Assembly (NCBI GenBank): GCA_964007475.1
Contig: OZ023275.1
Location: 13,371,829 to 13,435,828, forward strand
Reading direction: 5' to 3'
Length of the DNA stretch: 64,000 bases
From: Hybos culiciformis
Taxonomy: Eukaryota > Arthropoda > Insecta > Diptera > Hybotidae
Shown here: positions 50,501 to 60,180 of the stretch, piece by piece
Position numbering within the stretch: the first letter of the stretch is position 1
Layout of the letters: each line of letters begins with the position of its first letter
Position numbers and translations under genes: made by a program
Notes under the pieces: model-generated
Told to the model about the DNA's origin: nothing
Database searches by the model: none
The model's input: only the letters and a program-made list of their open reading frames with translations

Positions 50501-53500
50501 AACGTCTCCTTCCGTCTCGTCTTCTTGACGAATTTCCATTTATTATTATTATTCGGACGAAATTTAAATTTGGTTATAAAATGTTTTATTTTATTACTTT
50601 TTCTTTAAATTACTGTCAGAAAATAAAAAAATATTAAAAATATTCATCCTATTAATTTTAAAATTTTTTTTGTATTCCTAAATTTTCGAATTGAAATGAA
50701 AGAATATGTATATAAATAAGTATTAAATTTTGCATTACAAATTTCTCCAAATATTGAAGAAATCAAAGAACTGTCTTTATGTTCTAATTCCATTATAATT
50801 TTATTACTCTATGTTTAGTTTAATTAAAAAAAGATACTAAATTGAGGATAGTAAACCATGTAAATCCCATTTGTAATGTACTTAATCAATGTACTTAATG
50901 TATGGAAGTAATGTAACAAAATCAAAATGTAGGAATGATAATTTTGTTGAACAACTTTTAATACCAACATTCAGAATAACTACTATTTTCGAATTTGGTA
51001 TTTTTATTTTTCAACAGCAACAACAACTCGATTGTCATCCGTGCCAAAAAAAAAACATAGAATTTCAATTATTTATTTTATTTCATAGCTTAAGCAAAGC
51101 TCACCTTAATTACAATTTATTATAATATGATTTACAATATCGTCTGCTCAGAAATGAAACAACGTATGATATTTATACGTCATTATTAGATATTAGACCA
51201 TTCGATTCCTCGAACTCGATTTTATATCTAATTTTCAAATCTTTAAATTCAAATTACTCGAAACTATCTTTTTCATTATACATTGTTTCATTTCTCAGTA
51301 GACGATATAATCTACAACAATTAATAAGAAAAATTGTAGATTGGTAGATATTAATAAAATTAACGTATTTAAGTACTTCAGAGTTTTTAAAGGAACAAAA
51401 ACAATCAATTTATATCAGAAATCAAAATATCACAAGCCGCCTACATTATAATAATGATTCTGTCATAAAAAATAAAAATTGTAACAAAAATATAGACAAC
51501 ATGAGGATAAATAAATTCAAATCTATATTTATAATTTACTCCAATCTGGCACCATCCACCAAGTATATACTCATAACATGCTTGAATATACATAATAGTT
51601 TTCTTAGTGTGTCCTTACTGATATCCAAATCAAAGCAACTGCTACAAACATTAGCCTCCCTCAACATTCAACCTGCCATAAGTAATTCGTTGACCATTAA
51701 CCTTAAATAAATCTCTTTGTCTGATGAAGATGGAATGGCTAAGCTATAATCTGACTTTTTTTTCCCTAACAATAGTTTCCGACTTGACTTTGTTACTTTA
51801 ACTTATTATAGACATACTACCCAGTAATGTACACTGGTATACCTAATGCCGGAAATAATAATACTTAATAATTTCTTTTCGTATTAATTATTCAGATTCT
51901 CTTAGTTAATTTCACAAATATTATTATTAGAAAATATTTAAGTAGGAAACCAAACATTTTATTAAGGATGTACCTAATCAATTCCCAACATTTTATAATT
52001 AAAAAAAAAAGATGAATTTCAGAAATGCATTTTAGTTTCATCCTTTTCAGTATCCATAAAAATATTCATTCATTGGGTAAAATTATAAACAAGGACGCAT
52101 TTTGTTTAAGAAATTAATATTATTCTGTACAGAGTTTCTTGTACTACAAAGGGGAATTGAATGAAATGAATAATCAAATATACATAAGTAGGTACCTATA
52201 TAAATGAAGGATAACATAATTATGTCTACTCTTAAAAATCTTATTGCTTATAACTTTTGTAAATAATAAAAAAAAAGAATGTTGTTTTGTTATGATATTA
52301 AAAATATTAGGTATACATTTTTGTTGATATTTGAAATTCACAGATTTTTTCTCCTTTTGATTGATAAACTTACAAAATCAATTCACAATTAAAATAAAAA
52401 TTCTGATCTGACCTGTAAGTTACTTTATTCAGCAGTTTCCAAAAGGTTTTCAGTATGAAAATAATTAAAAAAAATTGTTGAAAAAAATAAAAAAAAATAA
52501 AAATATTTGAACAGTGTGTCGCGCTTGTTTTTCCACTAAATTGCTAATGATTCAATTGTGGGTGGGAATTGAACTATATAAGTGAGTCTGTACAAGAAGT
52601 TGACATTTAAGTATTTAAATATTTGTCTAGGATTTTAAAAAGTAGATAGATTAAAAGTATATTTCTATTGTTCATTGTTCAACAGGACAAAATTAGAGAA
52701 TTCGTATTGTTTTAAAATTGAGTATAGTAGAGCTTACAACTATAGTTAGTTGCTTCTTGTTTCTTGTTTTTTTTTTTTTTTTTTTTTTCAGCACGAAAAA
52801 TTCACATTTCTTTCTTTATTTTGTTTGCAGCCCATCATCAAAAATCCTGATTAGTGGAATACCGCGACACACACGTTTCGAAGACATCGAACCACTATTA
52901 AAACCATACGGCACAGTGGAACAGTGTGAAGGTGTTTCTAGTAAGGATCCAAATACTCAAACTGTGCATATTATATTTTCAAATCCCGATCAAGCACAAA
53001 GGTACAAAACTAAACGTTTAGAGTATAAAAAATAAAATTGCATTTTAAATTGGCTTTTTTTAAAAAAAAAAATAAGAATTAAATTATTGATCATATATAA
53101 TTAAAATAAAAATGTGTGTGTTCTCTTGTTCTAAAAATTTAAAACTTTCTGGCAATATTTCTTATACATATATACTTTCTTCTTTTCATTCTTTTCTTAA
53201 TAAAGCCTGTTAAAGAGACCGATTTCAAAATAACTTAAAACTCTATTTTATTCATTTTTTGTATTTAATATTGTCTGTTGCAATAAAAAAATTGGAAATT
53301 TTTCTCGGATACGTAATATTGAGATAACATATTGTTTTTAAAACTCCATTAAGTTTTTTTTCACAAAGTGGGATATTTATTTAGGGAAATTCACATAATA
53401 AGTATGTTCTTAATTTGAATCAATTGTTTTAAGATTTTAAGATAATTTGTAGAGACTTCAATCAGTGATAATCATTTTTTATTATTTAATTTTAAAATCA

Positions 53501-56098
53501 TTATTGTTTTTTAATTTTAATTTAATGTTAATGAATTTTAAAAATCGTGCAATCGTTAAAATTCACTAAGCAAAATAATATTCTAATCGAAAAGATACTT
53601 TTATACATATTTAAAATATTTTGAACAGAAAATTTTAAAACCTATAATTTATTATTTAGGTTTGGGTGTTAAATTTAAATTCATTCAAATATTAAATATT
53701 TTATTCTTAAAATTGCTTAGCTATCTGGTTTTATGTGAACCTACATATTATATTACTATTTTGTCAACAGTGTCTAAATTAATTACACTTACAGTTTAGT
53801 TAGCTAAATATTTTGTCAAGATAAAATATGTGTTTTTGTATTAAAATTCTACAAGTAGGTAAGTAAAAAAAACACAAAAACAATGTATGGTAAAATCATT
53901 TAGATACTAAGTTTATATTATAGTTTAAGATACTAAATAAAGTTATTGTAATTTTTGTTACATTTTGACTATAGTTAAGTAAGAAGACGATTTAAATTCA
54001 AATTATATGTACCTAGTTTTGAATAATAGGCTAAATGTTAGTGAAAGAGCACTCTTTATTCTCAAATACAGTTTTTTTTTTTTAAATAATTAGATTCTCT
54101 CTTTTTTTAAATATAAATACAGTATTTATGTAAAACCCTTGTTTTTCTTAACTACGACTCCTGCATATCATTAACATTATTATGCTTTTAAGATTTATGA
54201 TTCATAAATACTTATAAAGGACAATTTTGTTTTCATCTGTCACATTTCTTATTTTATTCCATTAAAAACTAATGTAGGAAGTATATTAAAATAATTTTTG
54301 TGTTCTATATTTATTTCAGGGCTGCTGGTGGTTTGAACGGAATAGATTTTGAAGGTAATAAATTGCACGCCGAGCAATTAGATAACAACAAACCACTAAG
54401 TCAAAGACGAGGTGGGGGCGGTGTTGGTGGAAGTGGCCAAAAAAATAATAGAAATCAATACGCCGGTATGCCAGGGCCGGGACGACAAGCTGATTTTCCT
54501 TTGAGACTTTTGGTTCAAAGTGAAATGGTAGGCGCCATAATTGGGCGTCAAGGTAGTACTATAAGGACAATTACTCAACAGAGCAGAGCTCGAGTTGATG
54601 TTCATCGTAAAGATAATGTTGGATCCTTAGAGAAGGCTATAACAATATATGGTAATCCGGAAAATTGTACAAATGCCTGCAAACGTATTCTAGAAGTTAT
54701 GCAACAAGAAGCTCAAAGCACAAATAAAGAGTAAATTTTTAAAATATTAACAAAAAAAAAAAACAAAATAATCATTTGAGTATTTTTTTTTTTTAGTGAA
54801 ATTTGTCTAAAGATATTGGCTCATAATAATCTTATAGGGCGTATCATTGGCAAAAATGGTAACACAATTAAAAGAATAATGCAAGAAACTGATACTAAAA
54901 TAACAGTCAGCTCAATAAATGATATAAATAGTTTTAATCTAGAGCGTATCATAACAGTTAAGGGTAGTATTGAAAACATGTCTAAGGCTGAAAGCCAAAT
55001 AAGTTCAAAATTACGTCAAAGCTATGAAAATGATTTGCAAGCGATGGCTCCACAAAGCTTAATGTTCCCAGGTTTACATCCAATGGCTATGTTATCAACA
55101 TCGGGAAATGGTATGGTGTTCAATCCAGCTACTGCTGGTATGCCGGGAAGTTTTCCATGTCCAGGTTATCCAATGACTGCTAAGGCTCCTTCCAGTGCTA
55201 TAGTTCCTCCAGTCTTCCCAAATGACATGCAAGAGACAACTTATTTGTATATACCGAATAGCGCTGTCGGTGCTATCATCGGAACCAAAGGATCACACAT
55301 TCGAAATATAATGAGATTTTCAGGTGCATCCGTTAAAATAGCCCCACTAGAAGCAGATAAACCTGTTGAACAACAGCAAGAAAGAAAAGTCACTATAGTT
55401 GGCACCCCAGAAGGTCAATGGAAAGCACAATACATGATTTTTGAAAAAATGCGTGAAGAAGGCTTTTTATGTGGAACTGATGATGTAAGACTTACAGTTG
55501 AAATAATGGTTCCAAGCTCTCAGGTAATATAATTTAAATTGAAATAATCAAAATCTGCAAAATGTAATAATTCTTAAATTTTATTTAAAATAATTGATTC
55601 AATAATAAGTAATTGGAATTTTGTTTCACTAATAGGTTTTGCATTTAATAAAGTAATTGATTAGTCACTCTAATTACTAAATCCTTGAATTAGATAAAAT
55701 TATAACGAATTATTATTTCTAACAGGTTGGAAGAATCATTGGCAAAGGTGGTCAAAATGTAAGGGAGCTTCAACGAGTAACAGGTAGTATTATAAAATTG
55801 CCTGAGCATAACAGTAATGCACCACCAGCTGATGAGGAAACCACAGTTCACATAATTGGACCATTTTTCAGTGTACAGGTAATATTCCCAGTTGTCATCA
55901 ATAATTGTACTTCAAAGTATAATTTACACTTATATGTTTTTTTTTTAGTCTGCCCAAAGAAGAATAAGAGCAATGATGATGTCTACCAATCCACCTCCAG
56001 TAACAAAAAAGCAGAAAGCTGCCAAAGAACAAACGACATCGGGTGCGAGTGGGACGACACAAAGTCAGCAACAACAGTCCTCAAGTTCGAGCCAATAA
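30878..56098 (+). CDS. Imp: Imp: IGF2 mRNA-binding protein orthologue (RRM + four KH domains)
   Basis: Six coding exons, 30878-31002, 52831-53001, 54320-54730, 54797-55523, 55726-55878 and 55949-56098, join with GT-AG introns in phases 2,2,2,0,0 into 1737 nt, 578 aa. After a 42-residue acidic N-terminus come one RRM (about 45-119, [20 protein letters not shown]), a Gly-rich linker, and KH1 to KH4 with intact GxxG loops: GRQG (174-177), GKNG (254-257), GTKG (398-401) and GKGG (484-487). The tail is Lys/Gln/Ser-rich. Known family role: cytoplasmic RNP protein that binds, localises and stabilises mRNAs; in flies it marks early neuroblast and germline-niche states. Introns are 21.8 kb, 1.3 kb, 66, 202 and 70 nt. 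Start: first in-frame ATG of an exon with coding-like composition, phase-matched to the RRM exon. Other N-terminal exons may exist in the gene but were not identified. Confidence 0.95.
34706..34759 (-). other. Candidate 54-nt antisense exon in Imp intron 1
   Basis: On minus, ATTTCCAG| precedes 54 nt and CAG|GTAAAAAT follows, an exact multiple of three. The open frame reads [18 protein letters not shown]. Its 3' half (GCCGCCAACAATGCTGTGG) is strikingly GC-rich in local DNA. The acceptor lacks a good pyrimidine tract, and the plus strand is also open here, so it could equally be a conserved non-coding element. The parent gene is unknown. Confidence 0.3.
41514..41545. repeat. (TAA)n microsatellite
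   Basis: Ten or more perfect TAA units inside Imp intron 1. Confidence 0.9.
46080..46155 (+). other. Candidate alternative (terminal or poison) exon of Imp
   Basis: A strong acceptor, CCATTTTTTTGTAG|GTCGCAG, is followed by 24 codons reading [20 protein letters not shown] and then DIIL before TGA at 46153-46155. Frame and phase fit the phase-2 end of Imp exon 1 (the split codon becomes Arg), predicting a 66-aa product. No donor was seen inside; AATAAA occurs near 46190. GC content is well above the intron average. It could be an alternative 3' exon or a chance open stretch. Confidence 0.35.
51140..51305. mobile_element. Small TA-flanked MITE in Imp intron 1
   Basis: Inverted termini TCGTCTGCTCAGAAATGAAA (51140) and the inverse of TCGTCTACTGAGAAATGAAA (ending 51305) extend about 28 bp. 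TA flanks both sides (51138-51139, 51306-51307). The 166-bp unit has no coding capacity, consistent with a Tc1/mariner-type MITE. Confidence 0.75.
52831..53001 (+). CDS. Imp: Imp exon 2: RRM, N-terminal part
   Basis: Acceptor TTTGTTTGCAG|CCCATC, donor CAAAG|GTACAA (phase 2). It encodes [20 protein letters not shown] and then [16 protein letters not shown], the first RRM strands and helix. The frame upstream of the acceptor is intronic poly-T and is not part of the protein. Confidence 0.93.
54320..54730 (+). CDS. Imp: Imp exon 3: end of RRM, Gly-rich linker, KH1
   Basis: Acceptor TTTATTTCAG|GGCTGC, donor AAAGA|GTAAAT (phase 2). It encodes [20 protein letters not shown] (RRM end), RRGGGGVGG (linker) and KH1 with [15 protein letters not shown]. 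Confidence 0.95.
54797..55523 (+). CDS. Imp: Imp exon 4: KH2, linker, KH3, start of KH4
   Basis: The acceptor is a poly-T tract ending TTTTAG|TGAAATT after a 66-nt intron; the donor is TCTCAG|GTAATA (phase 0). It encodes KH2 ([16 protein letters not shown]), a Met/Pro/Gly-rich linker ([11 protein letters not shown]), KH3 ([15 protein letters not shown]) and the first strand of KH4 ([11 protein letters not shown]). Confidence 0.95.
55726..55878 (+). CDS. Imp: Imp exon 5: KH4 core
   Basis: Acceptor TTTCTAACAG|GTTGGA, donor GTACAG|GTAATA; 51 codons in phase 0. It encodes [20 protein letters not shown] and the rest of KH4, up to IIGPFFSVQ. Confidence 0.94.
55949..56098 (+). CDS. Imp: Imp exon 6: C-terminal tail
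   Basis: Acceptor TTTTTTTAG|TCTGCC after a 70-nt intron. It encodes [20 protein letters not shown] and then KQKAAKEQ with a Gln/Ser-rich end, TAA at 56096-56098. It completes the last KH4 helix and adds a basic tail. Confidence 0.93.
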   Translation, partial: SAQRRIRAMMMSTNPPPVTKKQKAAKEQTTSGASGTTQSQQQQSSSSSQ

Positions 56099-56995
56099 GC
56101 AGATTAACAATAAATAAAACGAATACCATAAAAAATATCAGAAGATCAAAAATCAGGAAAATTTGAAACATACTTTAAGACACCTGAAATTTACATATAC
56201 ATTATTTTTTTTGCGAAAGAAAATTGAATTTTTTTTTTGTTCCCCAATTTTTTCTAAAAAAAAAAAAAAAAACTAAAACATAAATATATACAATACATAT
56301 AAATAAAATACTATAAATAGTAAAAACAATAATCTTGAATTTCGAAAAATTAAAAAAAAAAACATACTGATTAAGTAATAAAACATCTACATTTCTTTTA
56401 AAATTGAATACTACTTTTTTTGTAATTTATTTGTGTCCACACTTAATCTAATTGAAAATATTTAAAAGAAAAAAAAAAAACAAATTTTTTTTTACAAAAA
56501 AAAAATAAATAAAAAAGTTATTGTTCTAAGTGCTATTTTGCCTTTTTTATGGGTGCTGAATTGTTAAGTATTCTGTTTGCTTTTTTATTTACAGCATTAT
56601 TGCTTTTGTTGGTATTATTTCGATAGTGCATAATTGAATTCCAAATTATAATTAAGTTCACAATTCAGATGGAAAATTACATTATTAATACTATCGAAAA
56701 ATAAATTTATTTCCATTTCTAAAAAAAACCAACATGATTTGTTAGAGTAATGCTGTTAATTTTGAATTAAACTTTTTATTCAAAACAAATAAAAAAGTTT
56801 AATTTAAATGTGAGTTACGTTTTAATTGACATTGTATATAAATATGAATTATATACTTATTTATATAATATTTAAAAAAAAATGAATTTTATTAGACATG
56901 CAATGCAAGGATATTGCTGTTAAGCAATAATGGCCACTATCGTGGCTTTTTAATTAATATAAATTTATATTTTTCTATTTTAATTAATAAAATTA

Positions 56996-57004
56996 TACTA
57001 CCTC
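56996..57004 (+). promoter_or_regulatory. Candidate let-7 target site
   Basis: TACTACCTC is complementary to nucleotides 2-10 of let-7 (GAGGUAGUA). It lies 0.9 kb after the Imp stop. IMP-family transcripts are established let-7 targets in animals. There is no evident 3' supplementary pairing. Confidence 0.5.
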
Positions 57005-58277
57005 GAATTTGGCTTAAAGCTGAAAGTATTTTCAAGAAAAGAAAATTAAAATAAATTACTTGAATAACAAAAATGATTACATTCTGTCAAGTTAAAAATA
57101 ATAATATCTACTTCAAACTAAAAAAAATTAATTTTATTTTTGATTTTAGAAAAATCAAAAATTATTTTTTCATTCCTTTTTCATTTTATTTTAATTTATT
57201 ATTTTCCTCATCAATAATTAAAACACTTATTTTTTATACGCTTAAAAAATGACGTTGTATTTTTATTTTCAATAAAATAACAAAACACTTTCATTAACTA
57301 ACAAAGCATTTCGAAACAATTTTTGTTGAAAATTTCATAGATTGAATCAATTATGATAGAGATCAGTCTTCAATATCACATTTCGAAATTCTATTCAGAA
57401 ACAAAACATAGAATTTGAAATGCTAAGTTTTTTCTTTCTTTCAATTCATATTTATTGAAAAATTGTTTCTGAACAGAATTTGAAAAATAAAATTTTGCTT
57501 TATGCTTTCCAAATTTTAATTAGAAATTCAATTTAACAAAGCTTTTGTTTTTTATTTTTATTTTTTTGTCAAATTCAAATTACTTTCATAATCTTTTAAA
57601 ACTTCATTTTCCATTATTTTATATTAATTTTTTTTTTTTGACAATAATGTAGTTGCTTCACAATATCAAACTGGCAAAAAAAAATTTATCTTTATTTTTT
57701 AAATATTGCTTATCTAAGCAAATATTCAGTTCAAATTTTTTTTTAATTTAATATTTAATAAAACATTTTTTTTTTTTTTTTGAATTTTAATAATTTATAA
57801 ATAAAAATATTTTGTTAGAATAAGTTAAACTTATTTTATTTTATTTTTTTTTTCCTACAATCATCAGAAATTTCCTTTAATAATTAAATTTAGACAATTC
57901 ATATTATATCAATTTAAAAATTTTATGTTTTAGAGATATGTAGAAAAAAAAAAAACACAAAACAAAATTCTAAATCAGGCCAAAGAATCAAGCCAGAAAA
58001 TTGAAAAAAGAAAACAAATTTTTTTTATTGCAAATAAGAGAAAAATCATCGACAACAACAACCATATATAATGTAAATTAAAACTGAGTAAAAACTAAAT
58101 AAATATAACCAACTGAAAAATTAAAAAAGCAAATATATAATTTTGTTTGATTTTTAATTGTTAATTTTTTTTTTTTTTTTTTTTTGAAATAAAGTAATTG
58201 AACCCGTTGTTATATTTAAAATAATAAAATAGTAAAATAATAATATAAAAACCGTTTTAATTTGATAAAATATAATC

Positions 58278-58465
58278 TTGGTGAGCATTGTGCTGCTGCG
58301 CAGTCCTCTGGAATGTATAGTACATATAATATATATATATATATAATCTTATATAGAGATATATTTTTTTTTTATTAACTCTGTTGTGTAATTTATTCGG
58401 TGTAGTATTCTTTTATCTCAACTTAACATTTTTTGATGATGACGTCGGCAAACAACGCTCACCAA
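58278..58465 (+). other. Long-range complementary pair in GC-richer patch
   Basis: TTGGTGAGCATTGT (58278-58291) can pair with ACAACGCTCACCAA (58452-58465), 13 of 14 positions, across a 160-nt loop that includes CTGCTGCGCAG and a (TA)n run. These are the only GC-rich words for kilobases, suggesting a retained RNA structure or eroded transposon ends. Confidence 0.4.
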
Positions 58466-58479
58466 TCCTAAGAATATAA

Positions 58480-60180
58480 CTTATTAATTTTTTTTTTTTT
58501 TTTATTTTAACCAAAGTAATAATTGTTATGAAGAATTCTTTTTAATTTCCTTTTTTTTAAATATCAATAATATACATTTAAAAAACATATTTTTTTTTTT
58601 TTTTTTATTATTACAACAAACATACATATTTTTGTCTACTACTCTATTACAATTTGGCATTAAAAACAACAACAAAAAAAAAAAATCATCAAATTAATAT
58701 GAAAAAAAAAAAAAAAAAAACAAAAACACACTTAAGATACTTACTTATTGAATTAAAAAAAAAAAAAATTTCGGCAAAAAAAAAAAAAAAGCTAAAATTT
58801 CAAACAAAAACTTGAGTTCATTATTAATTAAAATTTAAAAAAAAAAAACTTAAAAAAAATAAAAAAAGCACAAGCTGTAATGAAAATATGAATACCTCAA
58901 AAAGTGCATTAAAAATATAATATTTTTCTTAAATATTTTAAAATTTAAAAAAAAAAAAAAAACAAAAATTTAATTAAAAATATTTTCTACTGAAATAAAA
59001 CTATTAATTAAAACAAAAAAATAAGAACATGCACTACATACAAATATGATACAAAAACAAAAACAAACAAAAAAAAAAAAAAACAAAAAAACAATGAATA
59101 AAAGTACATATATATTTTAACCAAAAAAAAAATAAAAATAAAAATGTTTTCTCTTTTTTAAATACATATTACAATAATAACAAGTACATTTTTTTTTTTT
59201 TTTATATAAAATACCTAAATATGAAATTTAAATAAAAACAAAATAAATTTGTGGGCAAATTGAAAAAACAAAAAAAAAAAAAAAAAACAAAAAAAAAAAA
59301 AACCATAAAAAGAATTATTAATTTGAAAAAAAAAAAAAAAAAATTATTATAAAAATAAAATAAAATAAAATAATAATAATAATAAATATAAAATTATATA
59401 TATATATGAAAAAAAAAAAAAATATGTTCCATAAAAAAATTAAATAATTTGTAGTTAAAAAAAAACGGAATTTTTTGTTCTTTACATTTTTTTTGTCAAT
59501 AAAATTATAAAAAAAAAAAATTTTTTTTTAAGGTTTTAATGCTGTATGAAAAAAAAAAGAAAGAAAAACATTTTTTTATATAAAATTAACAACAACAATC
59601 AACTAAAAAGTAAAATTTGTTTTTTTTAAATGAACAAAAAAAAAATTTGATAAATATTACTACATATATGAAAAACGAAAGAAAATTATTTAAAAAAAAA
59701 TGAAAATCAATCAAATGAAAATCTTTTAAAAATTAAATATCACACTTTAGAGGAGGACTAGGATATTTCGTTATGCGAATACCTACTTTTTTTTTTATCA
59801 TAAAAATAATTTTGAGGATGTTATAAATATTTAAAGAAAATTATTAAATTAATTTTTAATGAAACAAAGAAATTAATATTATAATTTTTTTATATAATTT
59901 TTTTCTGTTTTCATATTGAAAAAAAAAAAATTAAAAATAAATATTTATATATATAAAATATTTATATAATAATAATAATACACATATTATATATATGAAA
60001 AAAAAAAAAAAAAAAATTAAATTTTTTTTTTTTATTATTTTGGCTACAGCATTATTTCCTACATTCTATGAAATCTTATCAATTAATTTATATAATTTAC
60101 TTAAAGATTAAATTTATGTTTTTTAATTAAATTTTTCAAGTATTTCAAATAAAGTTGATATATTTAAAACAAAATCTGCA
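58480..60180. repeat. Extreme A/T low-complexity block
   Basis: Dense A or T homopolymers of 10-20 nt, (AAT)n and (TA)n. No coding signal. The block is a likely source of assembly and alignment uncertainty. Confidence 0.8.

Larger units (their letters stand above)
31003..52830 (+). other. Imp intron 1 (21.8 kb)
   Basis: Almost featureless AT-rich DNA with frequent 10-20-nt A or T runs. Exceptions are the exon-like islands at 34706-34759 and 46080-46155, a GC-rich patch at 38665-38713, a (TAA)n array at 41514-41545, a GC-rich 37-nt patch at 50494-50530 and a MITE at 51140-51305. Open frames of 60-114 codons here (for example 34328-34672) are produced by homopolymers or chance. The acceptor is TTTGTTTGCAG|C. 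Confidence 0.75.
56099..58470 (+). other. Imp 3' UTR (at least in part; end unknown)
   Basis: AT-rich sequence after the Imp stop. Many AATAAA hexamers occur, the first at 56109-56114, so none can be chosen. It contains a let-7 type match at 56996-57004 and the complementary pair at 58278-58291 and 58452-58465. Insect Imp transcripts are known for long 3' UTRs, so the transcript may reach this far or further. Confidence 0.45.

Noticed and set aside
52560..52600. CTATATAAG, a possible TATA box for a short Imp transcript
   Set aside because: TATA-like words are too common in this DNA and no Inr or start exon follows clearly.
52718..52830. Upstream part of the open frame before the RRM exon as an alternative N-terminus
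   Set aside because: It includes a 25-nt poly-T tract and the TTTGTTTGCAG acceptor, so it is intron; the protein similarity starts at the acceptor.
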